A model generated the notes under the pieces. The model searched no databases and was not told the DNA's origin. It saw only the letters and a program-made list of their open reading frames with translations. Of a stretch of 61,880 nucleotides of DNA, positions 1 to 12,242 are shown piece by piece. The DNA is from Alphaproteobacteria bacterium. GTDB lineage: Bacteria > Pseudomonadota > Alphaproteobacteria > Ferrovibrionales > Ferrovibrionaceae. The position numbers and the translations under genes were made by a program. The first letter of the stretch is position 1. Every line of letters starts with the position of its first letter. Location: the NCBI GenBank assembly GCA_018336035.1, contig JAGXRD010000046.1:1-61880 (forward strand), given 5' to 3'.

Positions 1-334
1 GCAGATCGTCGGCGCCGGAATCGGCCAGCCGCCGCACCACCGAGCGCTCTGCTTCCCAGGTTGTGAGGATCACCGGCAGATAGGGATTGATGCCGAGCTT
101 GCCATGACGCAGGTCGGAAACCAGTTGCGCGACGTCGCCCCCGGGAAGACCTATATCCATCAGGATCAGGTCTGGCTGCGCCACCGCGACAAGATCGGTG
201 AAACCTTCCAGCGTGTCGAATTCGCGCAGATTGGTAAACCCCGCACCGACCATCGCCTGCCGATACAATGCGCGCGACCCGTGAGTGGGATCGCCGTACA
301 GGATACGCACCTCATGGCGATGGCCAATCTGCAT
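1..334 (-). CDS. Response regulator receiver-domain protein, 3' part outside the window
   Basis: The gene starts at 334 and runs off the left edge, so only the first 111 residues are visible. They form a CheY-like receiver domain: an acidic residue near D15 (LYGDP), the probable phosphoacceptor D60 in DLILMDIGLPG, and the VILTT strand near residue 90. The conserved Lys and any output domain lie outside. An in-frame TAG 12 bp upstream of the ATG fixes the start well. It would accept phosphate from a histidine kinase in the cytoplasm. Partner and output are unknown. It is transcribed away from the window, and hrpB lies 58 bp upstream on the same strand. Confidence 0.8.
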   Translation of the reverse strand, partial: MQIGHRHEVRILYGDPTHGSRALYRQAMVGAGFTNLREFDTLEGFTDLVAVAQPDLILMDIGLPGGDVAQLVSDLRHGKLGINPYLPVILTTWEAERSVVRRLADSGADDL

Positions 335-392
335 GCCGCGATCCTACGAAGCGCCGCCGCGCACAACAAGCACCAGAATTGTGATCCTTCGC

Positions 393-2927
393 TCAGCGTA
401 TACGCGGCTTGGCCCGCGCCGTCGGTATGGCCGCGAGCGGATTTTCCGGCCAGTCGTGCTTCGGGTATTGCCCGCGCATCTCTGCCCGCACAGCGCGATA
501 GCTGGTCTGCCAGAAGCCGGCGAGGTCGCTGGTCACCTGCAGCGGCCGGCGCGCAGGCGACAGCAGATGCAGCACCAGCTTCACGCGCCCACCGGCAATC
601 GCCGGCGTATCGGCATAGCCAAACATTTCCTGCAGCCGCACCGGCAGCACCGGCACCTCGCCCTGCACATAGTCGAGCGGAATGGTCGAGCCGGACGGCA
701 CCTGCCAGTGCGTGGGAGCCTCGGCCTCCAGCTGCTTCTGCTGCGCATAGTCGAGCTGATGCGTCAGTGCGGCATGCAGATCGATACCCGACAACTGCGA
801 CAGTTTCGCGACACCATCGAGATATGGACCGAGCCAGTCGGCCAGATGTGCCAGCAAGGCTGCGTCGCTCATATCGGGCCAGTCGGCTGCCGCCGGCAGA
901 TGCCGGCGCAACAGCGCCACGCGCGCCTGCCATTGCCGCAGACCGTTCGTCCACGGCAGCACGTCGAGCCCGCGCTTGGCGATGGCATCCAGCAGTGCCT
1001 GGCGGATCGCTTCCGCAGGCGGATCAGCCAGCGGTTTTTCACGCAGCACCAATGCGCCCAAGCGGCGCTGCCGTCGCGCCAGCACGGCACTGCTGCGGTC
1101 GTCCCACTCGACGGCATCGCGCGTGGCAATCGTCGCACCGAACTGCGCCTCGATCGTTGCTTCATCGATGGGGGCTGCCAGGAAAACCCGCGCATCGGCC
1201 TGCGCGCCATCTACCTCAGCCACCGCCAGATAGTCTTCGCGGCTCAGTGCATCGAGCGCGTCGAGTTTCGCCCCGCGCCCGTTGCTGAGCAGGAAACTGC
1301 CGCCACCACCGCGCTTTTTCGCCACCCGGTCGGGATAGGCGAGCGCCACCAGCAGGCCAGCCTCATCGACCGGGCCCTGATGCGGCGCCGCGCCGATCTG
1401 CCGTCGCCAGTCGCGGGCCAGCTGGCGGATCTGCCGCACGGCATTCATATCGACCTGCAGGCCATGCGGCGTGCTGTGACGTTCGGATTCTCCGGCCACG
1501 ATTTCCAGACGCCAGCGCAGATCGGCATCGCGCGGGGCATTGCGTGGAATGCGTGCGATGTCGCGTTCGCCAAGCAGGGCCGCCAGCGCGCAGGCGAGAC
1601 CGCCCAGACCCTGCGCATGGCCGCGGATCACCATATGCGCCAGTCGCGGATGCAGTGGCAGTTCCGCCATCGCCTTGCCATGTGGCGTGATCGCGCCGGT
1701 CTCGTCCACCGCCTCCAACCCACGCAGCAGCTCTTGCGCATAGGCCATCGCGGCATCCGGCGGCGCATCCAGCCAGGGCAACGCTTTGGCGTCGCGCACG
1801 CCCCAGGCGGCCAGATCGAGCGCCAGCGAGGTCAGGTCGGTGACGGCGATTTCAGGCGCGGTGAATTTCGGCAGGCCGCCATGCGCGGCCTCGGCCCAGA
1901 GGCGATAGCAGATACCGGGCCCAAGACGGCCGGCACGGCCGCGACGCTGGTCAGCCGAGGCCTGGCTGACGCGCACAGTCTCCAGCTTGGCCATGCCGGT
2001 GCTGGGCGAAAAACGCGGCTGCCGCATGTAGCCGCTATCGATCACCACGCGCACGCCTTCGATGGTCAGCGAGCTTTCGGCAATTGAGGTCGACAGCACG
2101 ATCTTGCGACGGCCGGGCGGGCTCGGCTGCAGCGCCTGGTCCTGCTGCGGACCGGGCAGGTCGCCATAGAGCGGCAGGATGCTGATATTCGCAGCGAGCC
2201 TTGCCTCGTTCAGCAGGCTTTCGACACGGCGGATCTCGGCGACGCCGGGCAGGAAGACCAGCAGATCGCCCTCGGTTTCCGGCAGCGCCTCCTGCACCTG
2301 CTCCGCCACCGCCGCATCGAGCCGCGCCTGCGGCGAGATCGGGCGCCAGCGGGTTTCGACCGGATAGCTTTGGCCCTCGCCGGTCGCGACGGGGCAATGG
2401 CCCATCAAAGCGGCAAACGGTGCCGCATCCAGCGTGGCCGACATGGCGATCAGCCGCAGATCGGGTCGCAAGGCCGCCTGGGCTTCCAGGCAGAGCGCCA
2501 GACTGGTGTCGGAATCGAGGCCGCGCTCATGGCATTCGTCGAACAGCACGGCGCTGACGCCCTGCAATTCGGGATCGCGCTGCAGCCGGCGCAGGAAGAC
2601 GCCATCGGTATTGAGTTCGATCCGCGTCTTCGGCCCGACCTTGGTGTCGAGGCGCACGCGATAGCCGACGGTTTCGCCGACCGCCTCGCCCAGCAGCTCG
2701 GCCATGCGCTTCGCTGCCATGCGTGCCGCCAGGCGACGCGGCTCCAGCACGATGATCCGCCCGCCCTGCGACCATTCTTCGTCCAGCAGCGACAGCGGCA
2801 GCAAAGTCGTCTTGCCCGAGCCCGGCGGCGCCTGCACGACGAGATTGCTGGTCCGCGAAAGGTTCGTGCGTACCTCGCCCAGAATCTCCTGAATCGGCAG
2901 CGCATGAGAGAGTTGCAATTTTTGCAC
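393..2927 (-). CDS. hrpB: ATP-dependent RNA helicase HrpB
   Basis: DEAH/DExH-type helicase of 844 residues, a normal length for HrpB. Visible motifs are Walker A PPGSGKTT (about 34-41), the Walker B box DECH (130-133), SAT (163-165) and motif VI QRRGRAGR (327-334), followed by the HA2-like region and the long HrpB C-terminal domain. The frame stays open to 3107, but that would overlap the divergent transporter gene. A GTG at 2927 preceded by AGGAACA, just before the conserved N-terminal LPIQEIL, is the better start. HrpB belongs to the RNA helicases, but its exact substrate is poorly known. The family call is firm. Confidence 0.93.
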   Translation of the reverse strand: MQKLQLSHALPIQEILGEVRTNLSRTSNLVVQAPPGSGKTTLLPLSLLDEEWSQGGRIIVLEPRRLAARMAAKRMAELLGEAVGETVGYRVRLDTKVGPKTRIELNTDGVFLRRLQRDPELQGVSAVLFDECHERGLDSDTSLALCLEAQAALRPDLRLIAMSATLDAAPFAALMGHCPVATGEGQSYPVETRWRPISPQARLDAAVAEQVQEALPETEGDLLVFLPGVAEIRRVESLLNEARLAANISILPLYGDLPGPQQDQALQPSPPGRRKIVLSTSIAESSLTIEGVRVVIDSGYMRQPRFSPSTGMAKLETVRVSQASADQRRGRAGRLGPGICYRLWAEAAHGGLPKFTAPEIAVTDLTSLALDLAAWGVRDAKALPWLDAPPDAAMAYAQELLRGLEAVDETGAITPHGKAMAELPLHPRLAHMVIRGHAQGLGGLACALAALLGERDIARIPRNAPRDADLRWRLEIVAGESERHSTPHGLQVDMNAVRQIRQLARDWRRQIGAAPHQGPVDEAGLLVALAYPDRVAKKRGGGGSFLLSNGRGAKLDALDALSREDYLAVAEVDGAQADARVFLAAPIDEATIEAQFGATIATRDAVEWDDRSSAVLARRQRRLGALVLREKPLADPPAEAIRQALLDAIAKRGLDVLPWTNGLRQWQARVALLRRHLPAAADWPDMSDAALLAHLADWLGPYLDGVAKLSQLSGIDLHAALTHQLDYAQQKQLEAEAPTHWQVPSGSTIPLDYVQGEVPVLPVRLQEMFGYADTPAIAGGRVKLVLHLLSPARRPLQVTSDLAGFWQTSYRAVRAEMRGQYPKHDWPENPLAAIPTARAKPRIR

Positions 2928-2981
2928 TGTTCCTGTGCCCGACAAGCTGAAATGGTACGATTTTAGCGAAACACCGGTCCG

Positions 2982-3947
2982 ATGTCCGACACCCCCGCTG
3001 CCGGCCCCTCTTCCATCACAGCGCCTCCGCTCAAAGCGATCCTGATGATGGCCGGCTCGGCCTTCTGTTTCACCATCATGCATGCCTTGGTCGCCAGGGT
3101 CTCGCAAGAGGTGCCACCGGTCGAGGTGGCGTTTTTCCGCAACCTGTTCGGCTTCCTGGTGTTGTTGCCCGCGATCATGCGCAGCCGCTTCGTCGCCTTC
3201 AAAACCACCAAGCTACATCTGCATGCGGTGCGCGGCGCGTTGAACAGCACCTCAATGATGATGTTCTTCACCGCGCTGGCGATCACGCCGCTGGCCGAGG
3301 CCACCGCGCTGTCCTATACCGCACCGCTTTTCATGACCATCGGCGCCGTGCTGATCCTGCATGAGAAGATTCATGCGCGCCGCGTCGCAGCGCTGGTCTT
3401 CGGTTTCGTCGGCGCGCTGATCGTGCTGCGTCCGGGCATGGTGCCGATCGGGCTCGGCCCGCTGCTGGTGATCGGCTCGACCGTGCTATGGGCCGGATCG
3501 ATGCTCGACATCAAGATTCTCGCCCGCACCGATTCCAGCCTGACCATCGCCACCTACATGGTGGTGTTCCTGATGCCGATCACGCTGGTCGCCGCTCTGT
3601 TCGTGTGGCAGTGGCCGACCTGGGAACAACTTGGCCTCATGTTCCTGCTCGGCGCCTGCGGCTCGGCCGGTCACATGCTGTTTACCGAGGCCTTCCGCCA
3701 CGGCGACACCACCGCCCTGATGCCGATCGACTTCACCAAGCTGATCTGGGCGTCGATCATCGGCTTTTTGTTCTTCGGCCAGACGCCCGATATGTGGACC
3801 TGGATCGGCGGCAGCGTCATTTTTGCCAGCGCCACCTACCTATCCTATCGCGAGCACCAGATCGCCCGCCGGGCCAAAATAGCGACCCAGACAGCAGGCA
3901 GCCCTGCATCCCCTGATACCGTGCCCCCCGAACTGCCCCGAAGTTAG
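2982..3947 (+). CDS. EamA/DMT-family membrane transporter
   Basis: A 321-residue integral membrane protein with two EamA repeats, each of about five hydrophobic segments (roughly residues 18-150 and 160-295). Typical features are the glycine-rich loops near FGFVGALIVLRPG and the helix before SYREHQ. DMT/EamA proteins of this kind usually export metabolites such as amino acids or nucleobases. The substrate cannot be read here. It is divergent from hrpB with only 54 bp between the two starts, so the promoters must overlap. No strong ribosome site is seen before the ATG. The C-terminal tail (about residues 300-321) is polar and Pro/Ser-rich. Confidence 0.9.
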   Translation: MSDTPAAGPSSITAPPLKAILMMAGSAFCFTIMHALVARVSQEVPPVEVAFFRNLFGFLVLLPAIMRSRFVAFKTTKLHLHAVRGALNSTSMMMFFTALAITPLAEATALSYTAPLFMTIGAVLILHEKIHARRVAALVFGFVGALIVLRPGMVPIGLGPLLVIGSTVLWAGSMLDIKILARTDSSLTIATYMVVFLMPITLVAALFVWQWPTWEQLGLMFLLGACGSAGHMLFTEAFRHGDTTALMPIDFTKLIWASIIGFLFFGQTPDMWTWIGGSVIFASATYLSYREHQIARRAKIATQTAGSPASPDTVPPELPRS

Positions 3948-3995
3948 GCACAATCTCGCGTAAAGCGAGCGCAACATATTGTACGCTTACGGCTA

Positions 3996-4024
3996 TTTAC
4001 AAGCCCATCCGAATCCCGTTTGAT
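3996..4024 (+). promoter_or_regulatory. Candidate promoter of the liv-type ABC operon
   Basis: TTTACA at 3996-4001 and TTTGAT at 4019-4024 are separated by exactly 17 bp, in the only gap (3948-4083) upstream of the ABC transporter operon. The -35 matches the sigma-70 consensus in five of six bases and the -10 in four. A small palindrome, TCCAG-AATA-CTGGA, lies just downstream at 4035-4048 and could be an operator. This is pattern matching only. Confidence 0.35.
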
Positions 4025-4083
4025 TTGCACCGCGTCCAGAATACTGGATGTCAGGGAGCAATAATTAACGAGCGTTCGGAACA

Positions 4084-4831
4084 ATGGCCGACGACTATAT
4101 TCTCACGACCGAAAACCTCACCAAGGAATTCGCCGGCTTCATCGCCGTGAAGGACGTCAATCTGAATGTCCGTCGCCACACGATCCATGCGCTGATTGGT
4201 CCCAATGGAGCGGGCAAGACGACCTGCTTCAACCTGCTGACCAAGTTCCTCAGCCCCAGCCGCGGCAAGATCACCTATAACGGCCGCGACATCACCAGCC
4301 AGAAACCGGCGGATATCGCGCGCAGCGGCATGGTGCGGTCCTTCCAGATTTCGGCTGTTTTCCCGCATCTCTCCCTGCTGGAGAATGTACGCGTGGCGCT
4401 GCAGCGCCCGCTCGGCACCAGCTTTCATTTCTGGCGGCCGGAAACCAGCCTGAACATCCTGAACGACCGGGCGGAAGAACTGCTGCAGGCGGTCGGTCTG
4501 ATCGAATGGCGCAAGCATACCGCCGTCGAACTGCCCTATGGCCGCAAGCGTGCGCTTGAAATCGCCACCACGCTGGCGCTCGAGCCGGAAATGATGCTGC
4601 TCGACGAACCGATGGCCGGCATGGGCCATGAAGACATCGACAAGATTTCCGACCTGATCAAGACGGTGGCGCAGAACCGCACCGTGCTGATGGTCGAGCA
4701 CAATCTGAGCGTCGTCGCAAAACTGAGCGACACCATCACGGTGCTGCGCCGGGGCGAGATTCTCGCCGAAGGCAACTATGAAAAAGTCTCGAAGAATCCT
4801 GAAGTGATCGAAGCCTATATGGGGACTGGCC

Positions 4832-4839
<8 letters not shown>
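4084..4839 (+). CDS. livG: HAAT-family ABC importer, ATP-binding protein (LivG type)
   Basis: ATPase of 251 residues for a branched-chain amino-acid-type (HAAT) importer. It has Walker A GPNGAGKT (about residues 38-45), the LivG-type signature LPYGRKRALEIA, Walker B MMLLDEP followed by MAGMGHED, and the switch His in MVEHN. The C-terminus ends in the usual EAYMG. It opens a five-gene set in the order ATPase, ATPase, binding protein, permease, permease, and its stop overlaps the next start by 8 nt. The true solute is not known: this sequence subtype occurs in many alphaproteobacterial paralogues whose substrates are untested. Confidence 0.93.
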
Positions 4840-5539
<700 letters not shown>

Positions 5540-5567
5540 AAGACAGGGTTCAACCAAGGAGGGAACG

Positions 5568-6782
5568 ATGCGTTTCAAGAATTTACTCGCGACGACGGCT
5601 GCCGTACTGGCTGCCGGCGCAGCCAATGCCCAGATGTCGGATGGCGTCATCAAGATCGGCGTGATGAATGACCAGTCCGGCCTCTATGCCGACGTGTCCG
5701 GCCCGGGCGGTACCTGGGCTGCCAAGAAGGCGGTCGAGGATTACGGTGCCGCCGCGAAGGGCCTGAAGGTCGAGGTTGTTTTCGCCGATCACCAGAACAA
5801 GCCCGACATCGGCTCCAACGTTGCCCGCCAGTGGTACGACGTCGACAAGGTCGACGTGATTGTCGACGTGCCGACCTCGTCGGTTGCGCTCGCCATCAAC
5901 CAGATCACCAAGGAAAAGAACAAGGTCTTCCTCGGTTCGGGTCCGGCAACCGCCGATCTGACTGGCCCGGCCTGCACGCCGAACACCGTTCACTGGACCT
6001 ATGACACCTGGGCCCTGGCGAACGGCACCGGCAAGGCGATCGTGGAAACCGGCGGCAAGAGCTGGTTCTTCCTGACCGCCGACTATGCCTTCGGTCATGC
6101 GCTGGAGCGTGACACCAAGGCGGTGGTCGAGGCGAATGGCGGCAAGGTCGTCGGCGCGGTCCGCACCCCCTTCCCGGGTACGGATTTCTCGTCCTTCCTG
6201 CTGCAGGCGCAGGCCTCGAAGGCGCAGATCGTCGGTCTGGCGAATGCTGGTGGCGACACCATCAACTCGATCAAGCAGGCCTCGGAGTTCGGCATCGTTG
6301 AAGGCGGCCAGAAGCTGGCCGGCATGCTGATGTTCGACACCGACATTCATGCTCTGGGCCTGAAGACCGCCCAGGGCCTGAACTTCACCACCGCCTGGTA
6401 CTGGGACGCCAACGACAACAACCGCGCTTTCGCCAAGGATTTCTCTGCTGCCAACGGCGGCAAGTATCCGACCATGGTGCATGCCGGCATCTACTCCTCG
6501 GTCATCCACTACCTGAAGGCTGTCGAAGCGCTGAAGAGCGATGCCGATGGCGCCAAGGTCGTGGCCAAGATGAAAGAGATGCCGACCGACGACAAACTGT
6601 TCGGCAAGGGCACCATCCGCGAGGACGGCCGCCATATGCATGACATGTATCTGGTGGAAGTGAAAAAGCCGGCTGAGTCGAAGAAGCCGTGGGATTACCT
6701 CACCATCAAGAAGACCATTCCTGCCGCCCAGGCATTCCGTCCGCTGGCGGACGGCAACTGCCCGCTCGTCAAGAAGAGCTAA
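5568..6782 (+). CDS. Periplasmic solute-binding protein of the HAAT ABC importer
   Basis: A 404-residue Peripla_BP_6 protein. The start at 5568 follows a near-perfect AAGGAGGG at 5556-5563. The open frame reaches back to 5487 inside livF, but that extension would hide the signal peptide. Residues 1-23 look like a Sec signal (basic MRFKN, an Ala/Leu core, cleavage after ANA). The mature part begins DGVIKIGVMNDQSGLYAD, the type I binding fold. The strong ribosome site, and the hairpin after the stop, fit a binding protein made in excess over the permeases. The ligand may be an amino acid, a small amide or an aromatic acid, and cannot be told from sequence alone. Confidence 0.9.
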   Translation: MRFKNLLATTAAVLAAGAANAQMSDGVIKIGVMNDQSGLYADVSGPGGTWAAKKAVEDYGAAAKGLKVEVVFADHQNKPDIGSNVARQWYDVDKVDVIVDVPTSSVALAINQITKEKNKVFLGSGPATADLTGPACTPNTVHWTYDTWALANGTGKAIVETGGKSWFFLTADYAFGHALERDTKAVVEANGGKVVGAVRTPFPGTDFSSFLLQAQASKAQIVGLANAGGDTINSIKQASEFGIVEGGQKLAGMLMFDTDIHALGLKTAQGLNFTTAWYWDANDNNRAFAKDFSAANGGKYPTMVHAGIYSSVIHYLKAVEALKSDADGAKVVAKMKEMPTDDKLFGKGTIREDGRHMHDMYLVEVKKPAESKKPWDYLTIKKTIPAAQAFRPLADGNCPLVKKS

Positions 6783-6798
6783 TAAGCTTCTGAACTCA

Positions 6799-6826
6799 GG
6801 TGCCGGCCGGGCGACCGGCCGGCACC
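6799..6826 (+). other. Intercistronic hairpin between binding-protein and permease genes
   Basis: A perfect 12-bp inverted repeat (GGTGCCGGCCGG / CCGGCCGGCACC) with a 4-nt loop (GCGA), 16 bp after the binding-protein stop and 29 bp before livH. No clean T-run follows, so it is unlikely to be a full terminator. It more probably protects the upstream mRNA from 3' exonucleases or lets only part of the transcription continue, raising binding protein above permease. Confidence 0.7.
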
Positions 6827-6855
6827 ATTTCGATTTACTTCTCGGGGGTCATCGC

Positions 6856-7740
6856 ATGTTGTTTGAGTTAATCGGCATTCCGCCGCAGGCATTGTTCGGG
6901 CAGTTGCTGCTCGGCCTGATCAATGGCGCCTTCTATGCGATGATGAGTCTTGGCCTGGCCGTGATCTTCGGCCTCCTGAACGTTATTAACTTCACGCATG
7001 GCGCGCAGTACATGATGGGCGCCTTTGCCGCCTGGATGCTGCTGGAATGGGCCGGCGTACCCTACTGGGGCGCGCTGATCCTGGCGCCGCTGATCGTCGG
7101 CGCGACCGGCGTTGTGATGGAGAAGCTGCTGCTCAAGCGCCTTTATCACCTGGACCATCTTTACGGCCTGCTGCTCACCTTCGGCCTGGCGCTGATGATC
7201 GAGGGCTTCTTCCGCAAACAGTTTGGCTCGTCGGGCCTGCCTTACGCCAACCCGCTGCCGGGCGGCACGCGGCTCGACTTCATGTTCCTGCCGAACTACC
7301 GCGCCTGGATCGTGATCGCCTCGCTGGTGATCTGCTTCGGCACCTGGTACATGATCGAGCGCACCAAGCTCGGCTCTTACCTGCGTGCCGCCACCGAACG
7401 CCCCGATCTGGTGCAGGCCTTCGGCATCAACGTGCCGCGCATGATCACGCTGACCTACGGCTTCGGCGTTGGCCTCGCCGCGCTGGCTGGCGTGCTGGCC
7501 GCGCCCGCCTATAACGTCAGCCCGCTCATGGGCTCCAATTTGATCATCATCGTATTCGCCGTGGTCGTGATCGGCGGCATGGGTTCGATCCTGGGCGCGA
7601 TTATCACTGGTTTCGCACTCGGCATCATCGAAGGCCTGACCAAGGTCTTCTACCCGGAAGCTTCGAACACCGTGATCTTCATCGTCATGGCCATTGTGCT
7701 GATGGTGAAGCCTGCCGGCCTGTTCGGCACCCCCAAGTAA
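6856..7740 (+). CDS. livH: HAAT-family ABC importer, permease (LivH type)
   Basis: A 294-residue inner-membrane permease with about eight hydrophobic segments. Family landmarks include GLINGAFYAMMSLGLAVIFG near the N-terminus, NVINFTHG, the cytoplasmic coupling segment RAATERPDLVQAFGIN, and the C-terminal VMVKPAGLFG. It pairs with the LivM-type permease that starts 10 bp downstream to form the channel. A CTCGGGGG stretch before the ATG is a plausible ribosome site. The gene lies beyond a strong hairpin, so its expression may be lower than that of the binding protein. Confidence 0.93.
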   Translation: MLFELIGIPPQALFGQLLLGLINGAFYAMMSLGLAVIFGLLNVINFTHGAQYMMGAFAAWMLLEWAGVPYWGALILAPLIVGATGVVMEKLLLKRLYHLDHLYGLLLTFGLALMIEGFFRKQFGSSGLPYANPLPGGTRLDFMFLPNYRAWIVIASLVICFGTWYMIERTKLGSYLRAATERPDLVQAFGINVPRMITLTYGFGVGLAALAGVLAAPAYNVSPLMGSNLIIIVFAVVVIGGMGSILGAIITGFALGIIEGLTKVFYPEASNTVIFIVMAIVLMVKPAGLFGTPK

Positions 7741-7750
7741 GGACAAGGCC

Positions 7751-8731
7751 ATGAGCACCACTGCTGTTACCGCTGCCACCGGCCCGAAATCCGAGAGCGC
7801 CAAGAACCGCGAACTGATCGCCTTTGCGGTGATGATCGGCATCGGGCTGGTCGCACCCATCGCGATCTACCCGGTCTTCCTGATGAAGGTGCTGTGCTTC
7901 GCGCTGTTCGCCTGCGCCTTCAACCTGCTGATCGGCTATGTCGGCCTGCTCTCCTTCGGCCATGCCATGTTCTTCGGCCTCGCCGCCTATGTCAGCGGCT
8001 ATTCGGTCAAAGCCTGGGGCTTCTCGCCCGAACTCGGCATTCTGTACGGCACCGCCTGCGGCGCCGTACTCGGCCTCGTCACCGGGCTTCTCGCCATCCG
8101 TCGCCAGGGCATCTATTTCGCCATGGTGACGCTGGCGCTGTCGCAGATGGTGTTTTTCTACTGCCTGCAGGCCAAGTTCACCGGCGGCGAGGACGGCATC
8201 CAGGCCATTCCGCGCCGGCCGCTCTTTGGCATCATCAACATCCAGAATGACCTGACCTTCTATTATGTCGTGCTGGCCATCTTCGCGGCCGGGTTCCTGG
8301 TGATCTGGCGCACCGTCAACTCGCCCTTCGGCCAGGTGCTGAAGGCGATCCGCGAGAACGAGCCGCGCGCCATCTCGCTCGGCTATCGCGTCGACCATTA
8401 CAAGCTGCTGGCCTTCGTGCTGTCGGCCGCGCTGGCAGGCATGGCCGGCGCCACCAAGGCGCTGGTCTTCCAGCTCGCCTCGCTGACCGACGTGGCCTGG
8501 CAGATGTCGGGGGAAGTCGTGCTGATGACCCTGGTCGGCGGCATGGGCACCATCTTCGGCCCGGTCATCGGCGCCGCCGTAATCATCACCATGCAGAACT
8601 ATCTCGCCGGTTTCGGCGAATGGGTGCTGGTGATCCAGGGCTTCATCTTCGTCGTGGTCGTGCTCGCCTTCCGCAAAGGCATCGTCGGCGAGATCCAGGC
8701 CTGGTGGGAACGCCGGGCCACCAAGGCCTGA
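7751..8731 (+). CDS. livM: HAAT-family ABC importer, permease (LivM type)
   Basis: A 326-residue permease with LivM features: a short polar N-terminus, the core CAFNLLIGYVGLLSFGHAMFFG, the coupling region KAIRENEPRAISLGY, and FGPVIGAAVI near the end. It closes the operon. A hairpin with a T-run lies 24 bp after the stop and marks the end of transcription. With the two ATPases, the binding protein and LivH, this gives a complete importer. Confidence 0.93.
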   Translation: MSTTAVTAATGPKSESAKNRELIAFAVMIGIGLVAPIAIYPVFLMKVLCFALFACAFNLLIGYVGLLSFGHAMFFGLAAYVSGYSVKAWGFSPELGILYGTACGAVLGLVTGLLAIRRQGIYFAMVTLALSQMVFFYCLQAKFTGGEDGIQAIPRRPLFGIINIQNDLTFYYVVLAIFAAGFLVIWRTVNSPFGQVLKAIRENEPRAISLGYRVDHYKLLAFVLSAALAGMAGATKALVFQLASLTDVAWQMSGEVVLMTLVGGMGTIFGPVIGAAVIITMQNYLAGFGEWVLVIQGFIFVVVVLAFRKGIVGEIQAWWERRATKA

Positions 8732-8754
8732 GCGCACCACCGCATCACAAAAGC

Positions 8755-8784
8755 AAAACGGCCCGCTTCTTAGCGGGCCGTTTT
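8755..8784. terminator. Bidirectional terminator between livM and rmlB
   Basis: AAAACGGCCCGC and GCGGGCCGTTTT form a 12-bp stem around TTCTTA. A-runs and T-runs sit on the proper sides for both strands. It lies between two convergent genes, livM (+) and rmlB (-), and can serve both. Confidence 0.88.
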
Positions 8785-8806
8785 CATTTCCCGGCCTTAA
8801 GGGGTA

Positions 8807-9853
8807 TCAACCGAGACCTATGCGCCCGCGGTCATAGGCCTGGCCAGCACGACGACACCAGGCTGAATTGTCGAGATACCACTGAATCGTCGCCTTGATA
8901 CCGGCCTCGAATGAGTAGTCCGGCGTCCAGCCGAGTTCGCGTTCGGCCTTCGACGGGTCGATGGCATAGCGCGCGTCATGCCCAGGCCGGTCAGTGACGA
9001 AGCCGATCTGCGTCGCGTAGCTCTGGCCGTCCTGTCGCGGCACCAGCCCGTCCAGCACGGCACACAGCGTGTGAACCAGATCGATATTGCGCTGCTCGCC
9101 ACGCGAGCCGATCAGGTAGGTCTCGCCCGGCCGGCCTTTTTCCATGGCCATCTGCAGGGCGGCGGCATGGTCCTCAACATGAATCCAGTCGCGCACCTGC
9201 TCGCCCTTGCCATAGATCGGCAGGGTCTTGCCTTCCAGCGCATTCAGCACGGTGAGCGGGATCAGCTTTTCGGGAAACTGGTAGGGGCCGTAATTGTTGC
9301 CGCAATTGGTCACCATCACCGGCAGGCCATAGGTACGGCCGAAAGCCCGCGCCAGATGGTCGGACGCCGCTTTGCTGGCGGCATAGGGCGAGTTCGGCTT
9401 GTAGGGGCTGTTCTCGTCGAAGTAACCGGTCGCCCCGAGTTCGCCATAGACCTCGTCGGTGGAAACCTGCAGATGCCGGAACTGGCCCTTGGCGGTGGCG
9501 TCCAGACCTCGCCAGTAATCCAGCGCCGCTTCCAGCAGCACCAGGCTGCCATTCACGTTGGTTTCGATGAACGGCGCCGGACTGTCGATCGAGCGGTCGA
9601 CATGGCTTTCAGCAGCGAGATGATAAACCGCCTGCGGCTTCACCTCGGCATAGATGCGCTTGATCGTTGCGCGGTCGCAGATATCGACCTGTTCGAAGCT
9701 GTGCAGTTCGGGATGCGGCAGCTTGGCAATATTGTCCGGATTGCCGGCATAGGTCAGCTTGTCGATGGTGACGACTCGGCGCTTTTGCGCATTGAGCCGG
9801 CGGACCAGGGCGGAGCCGATGAAGCCGGCGCCGCCGGTAACGATAACGGTCAT
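8807..9853 (-). CDS. rmlB: dTDP-glucose 4,6-dehydratase
   Basis: A 348-residue extended SDR enzyme converting dTDP-glucose to dTDP-4-keto-6-deoxyglucose for deoxysugar (for example rhamnose) synthesis. It begins with the NAD-binding GGAGFIG. Further family motifs are [12 protein letters not shown], the STDEVYGEL segment carrying the catalytic Thr-Asp-Glu, YAASKA (Tyr/Lys pair) and [17 protein letters not shown]. It stands alone: no rmlA, rmlC, rmlD or glycosyltransferase is near, so the rest of the pathway must be encoded elsewhere. It is divergent from uvrB across 157 bp in which I see no clear promoter. Confidence 0.95.
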   Translation of the reverse strand: MTVIVTGGAGFIGSALVRRLNAQKRRVVTIDKLTYAGNPDNIAKLPHPELHSFEQVDICDRATIKRIYAEVKPQAVYHLAAESHVDRSIDSPAPFIETNVNGSLVLLEAALDYWRGLDATAKGQFRHLQVSTDEVYGELGATGYFDENSPYKPNSPYAASKAASDHLARAFGRTYGLPVMVTNCGNNYGPYQFPEKLIPLTVLNALEGKTLPIYGKGEQVRDWIHVEDHAAALQMAMEKGRPGETYLIGSRGEQRNIDLVHTLCAVLDGLVPRQDGQSYATQIGFVTDRPGHDARYAIDPSKAERELGWTPDYSFEAGIKATIQWYLDNSAWCRRAGQAYDRGRIGLG

Positions 9854-10010
9854 GGATGAGGTCTCCCTGCGCTCCTGTATACCGGAGGGTGTTTCTCGCC
9901 GGAAGGTCTTGTCAGACTGTGGCAGCAGCAGGGCGCCGGTCGGGTTTCATGCCGATTCCCAGGCTCTCGACGCCTTGGCGGCAGACCCATCCCGCCCCAT
10001 ATTGGCAGCC

Positions 10011-12241
<2,231 letters not shown>

Positions 12242-12242
<1 letters not shown>

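Noticed and set aside
2928-3107. Longer N-terminus for HrpB
   Set aside because: Would overlap the divergent EamA gene and adds residues foreign to the family. GTG at 2927 has a ribosome site.
9759-10010. Earlier start for UvrB
   Set aside because: The region is antisense to rmlB and gives residues without UvrB similarity.
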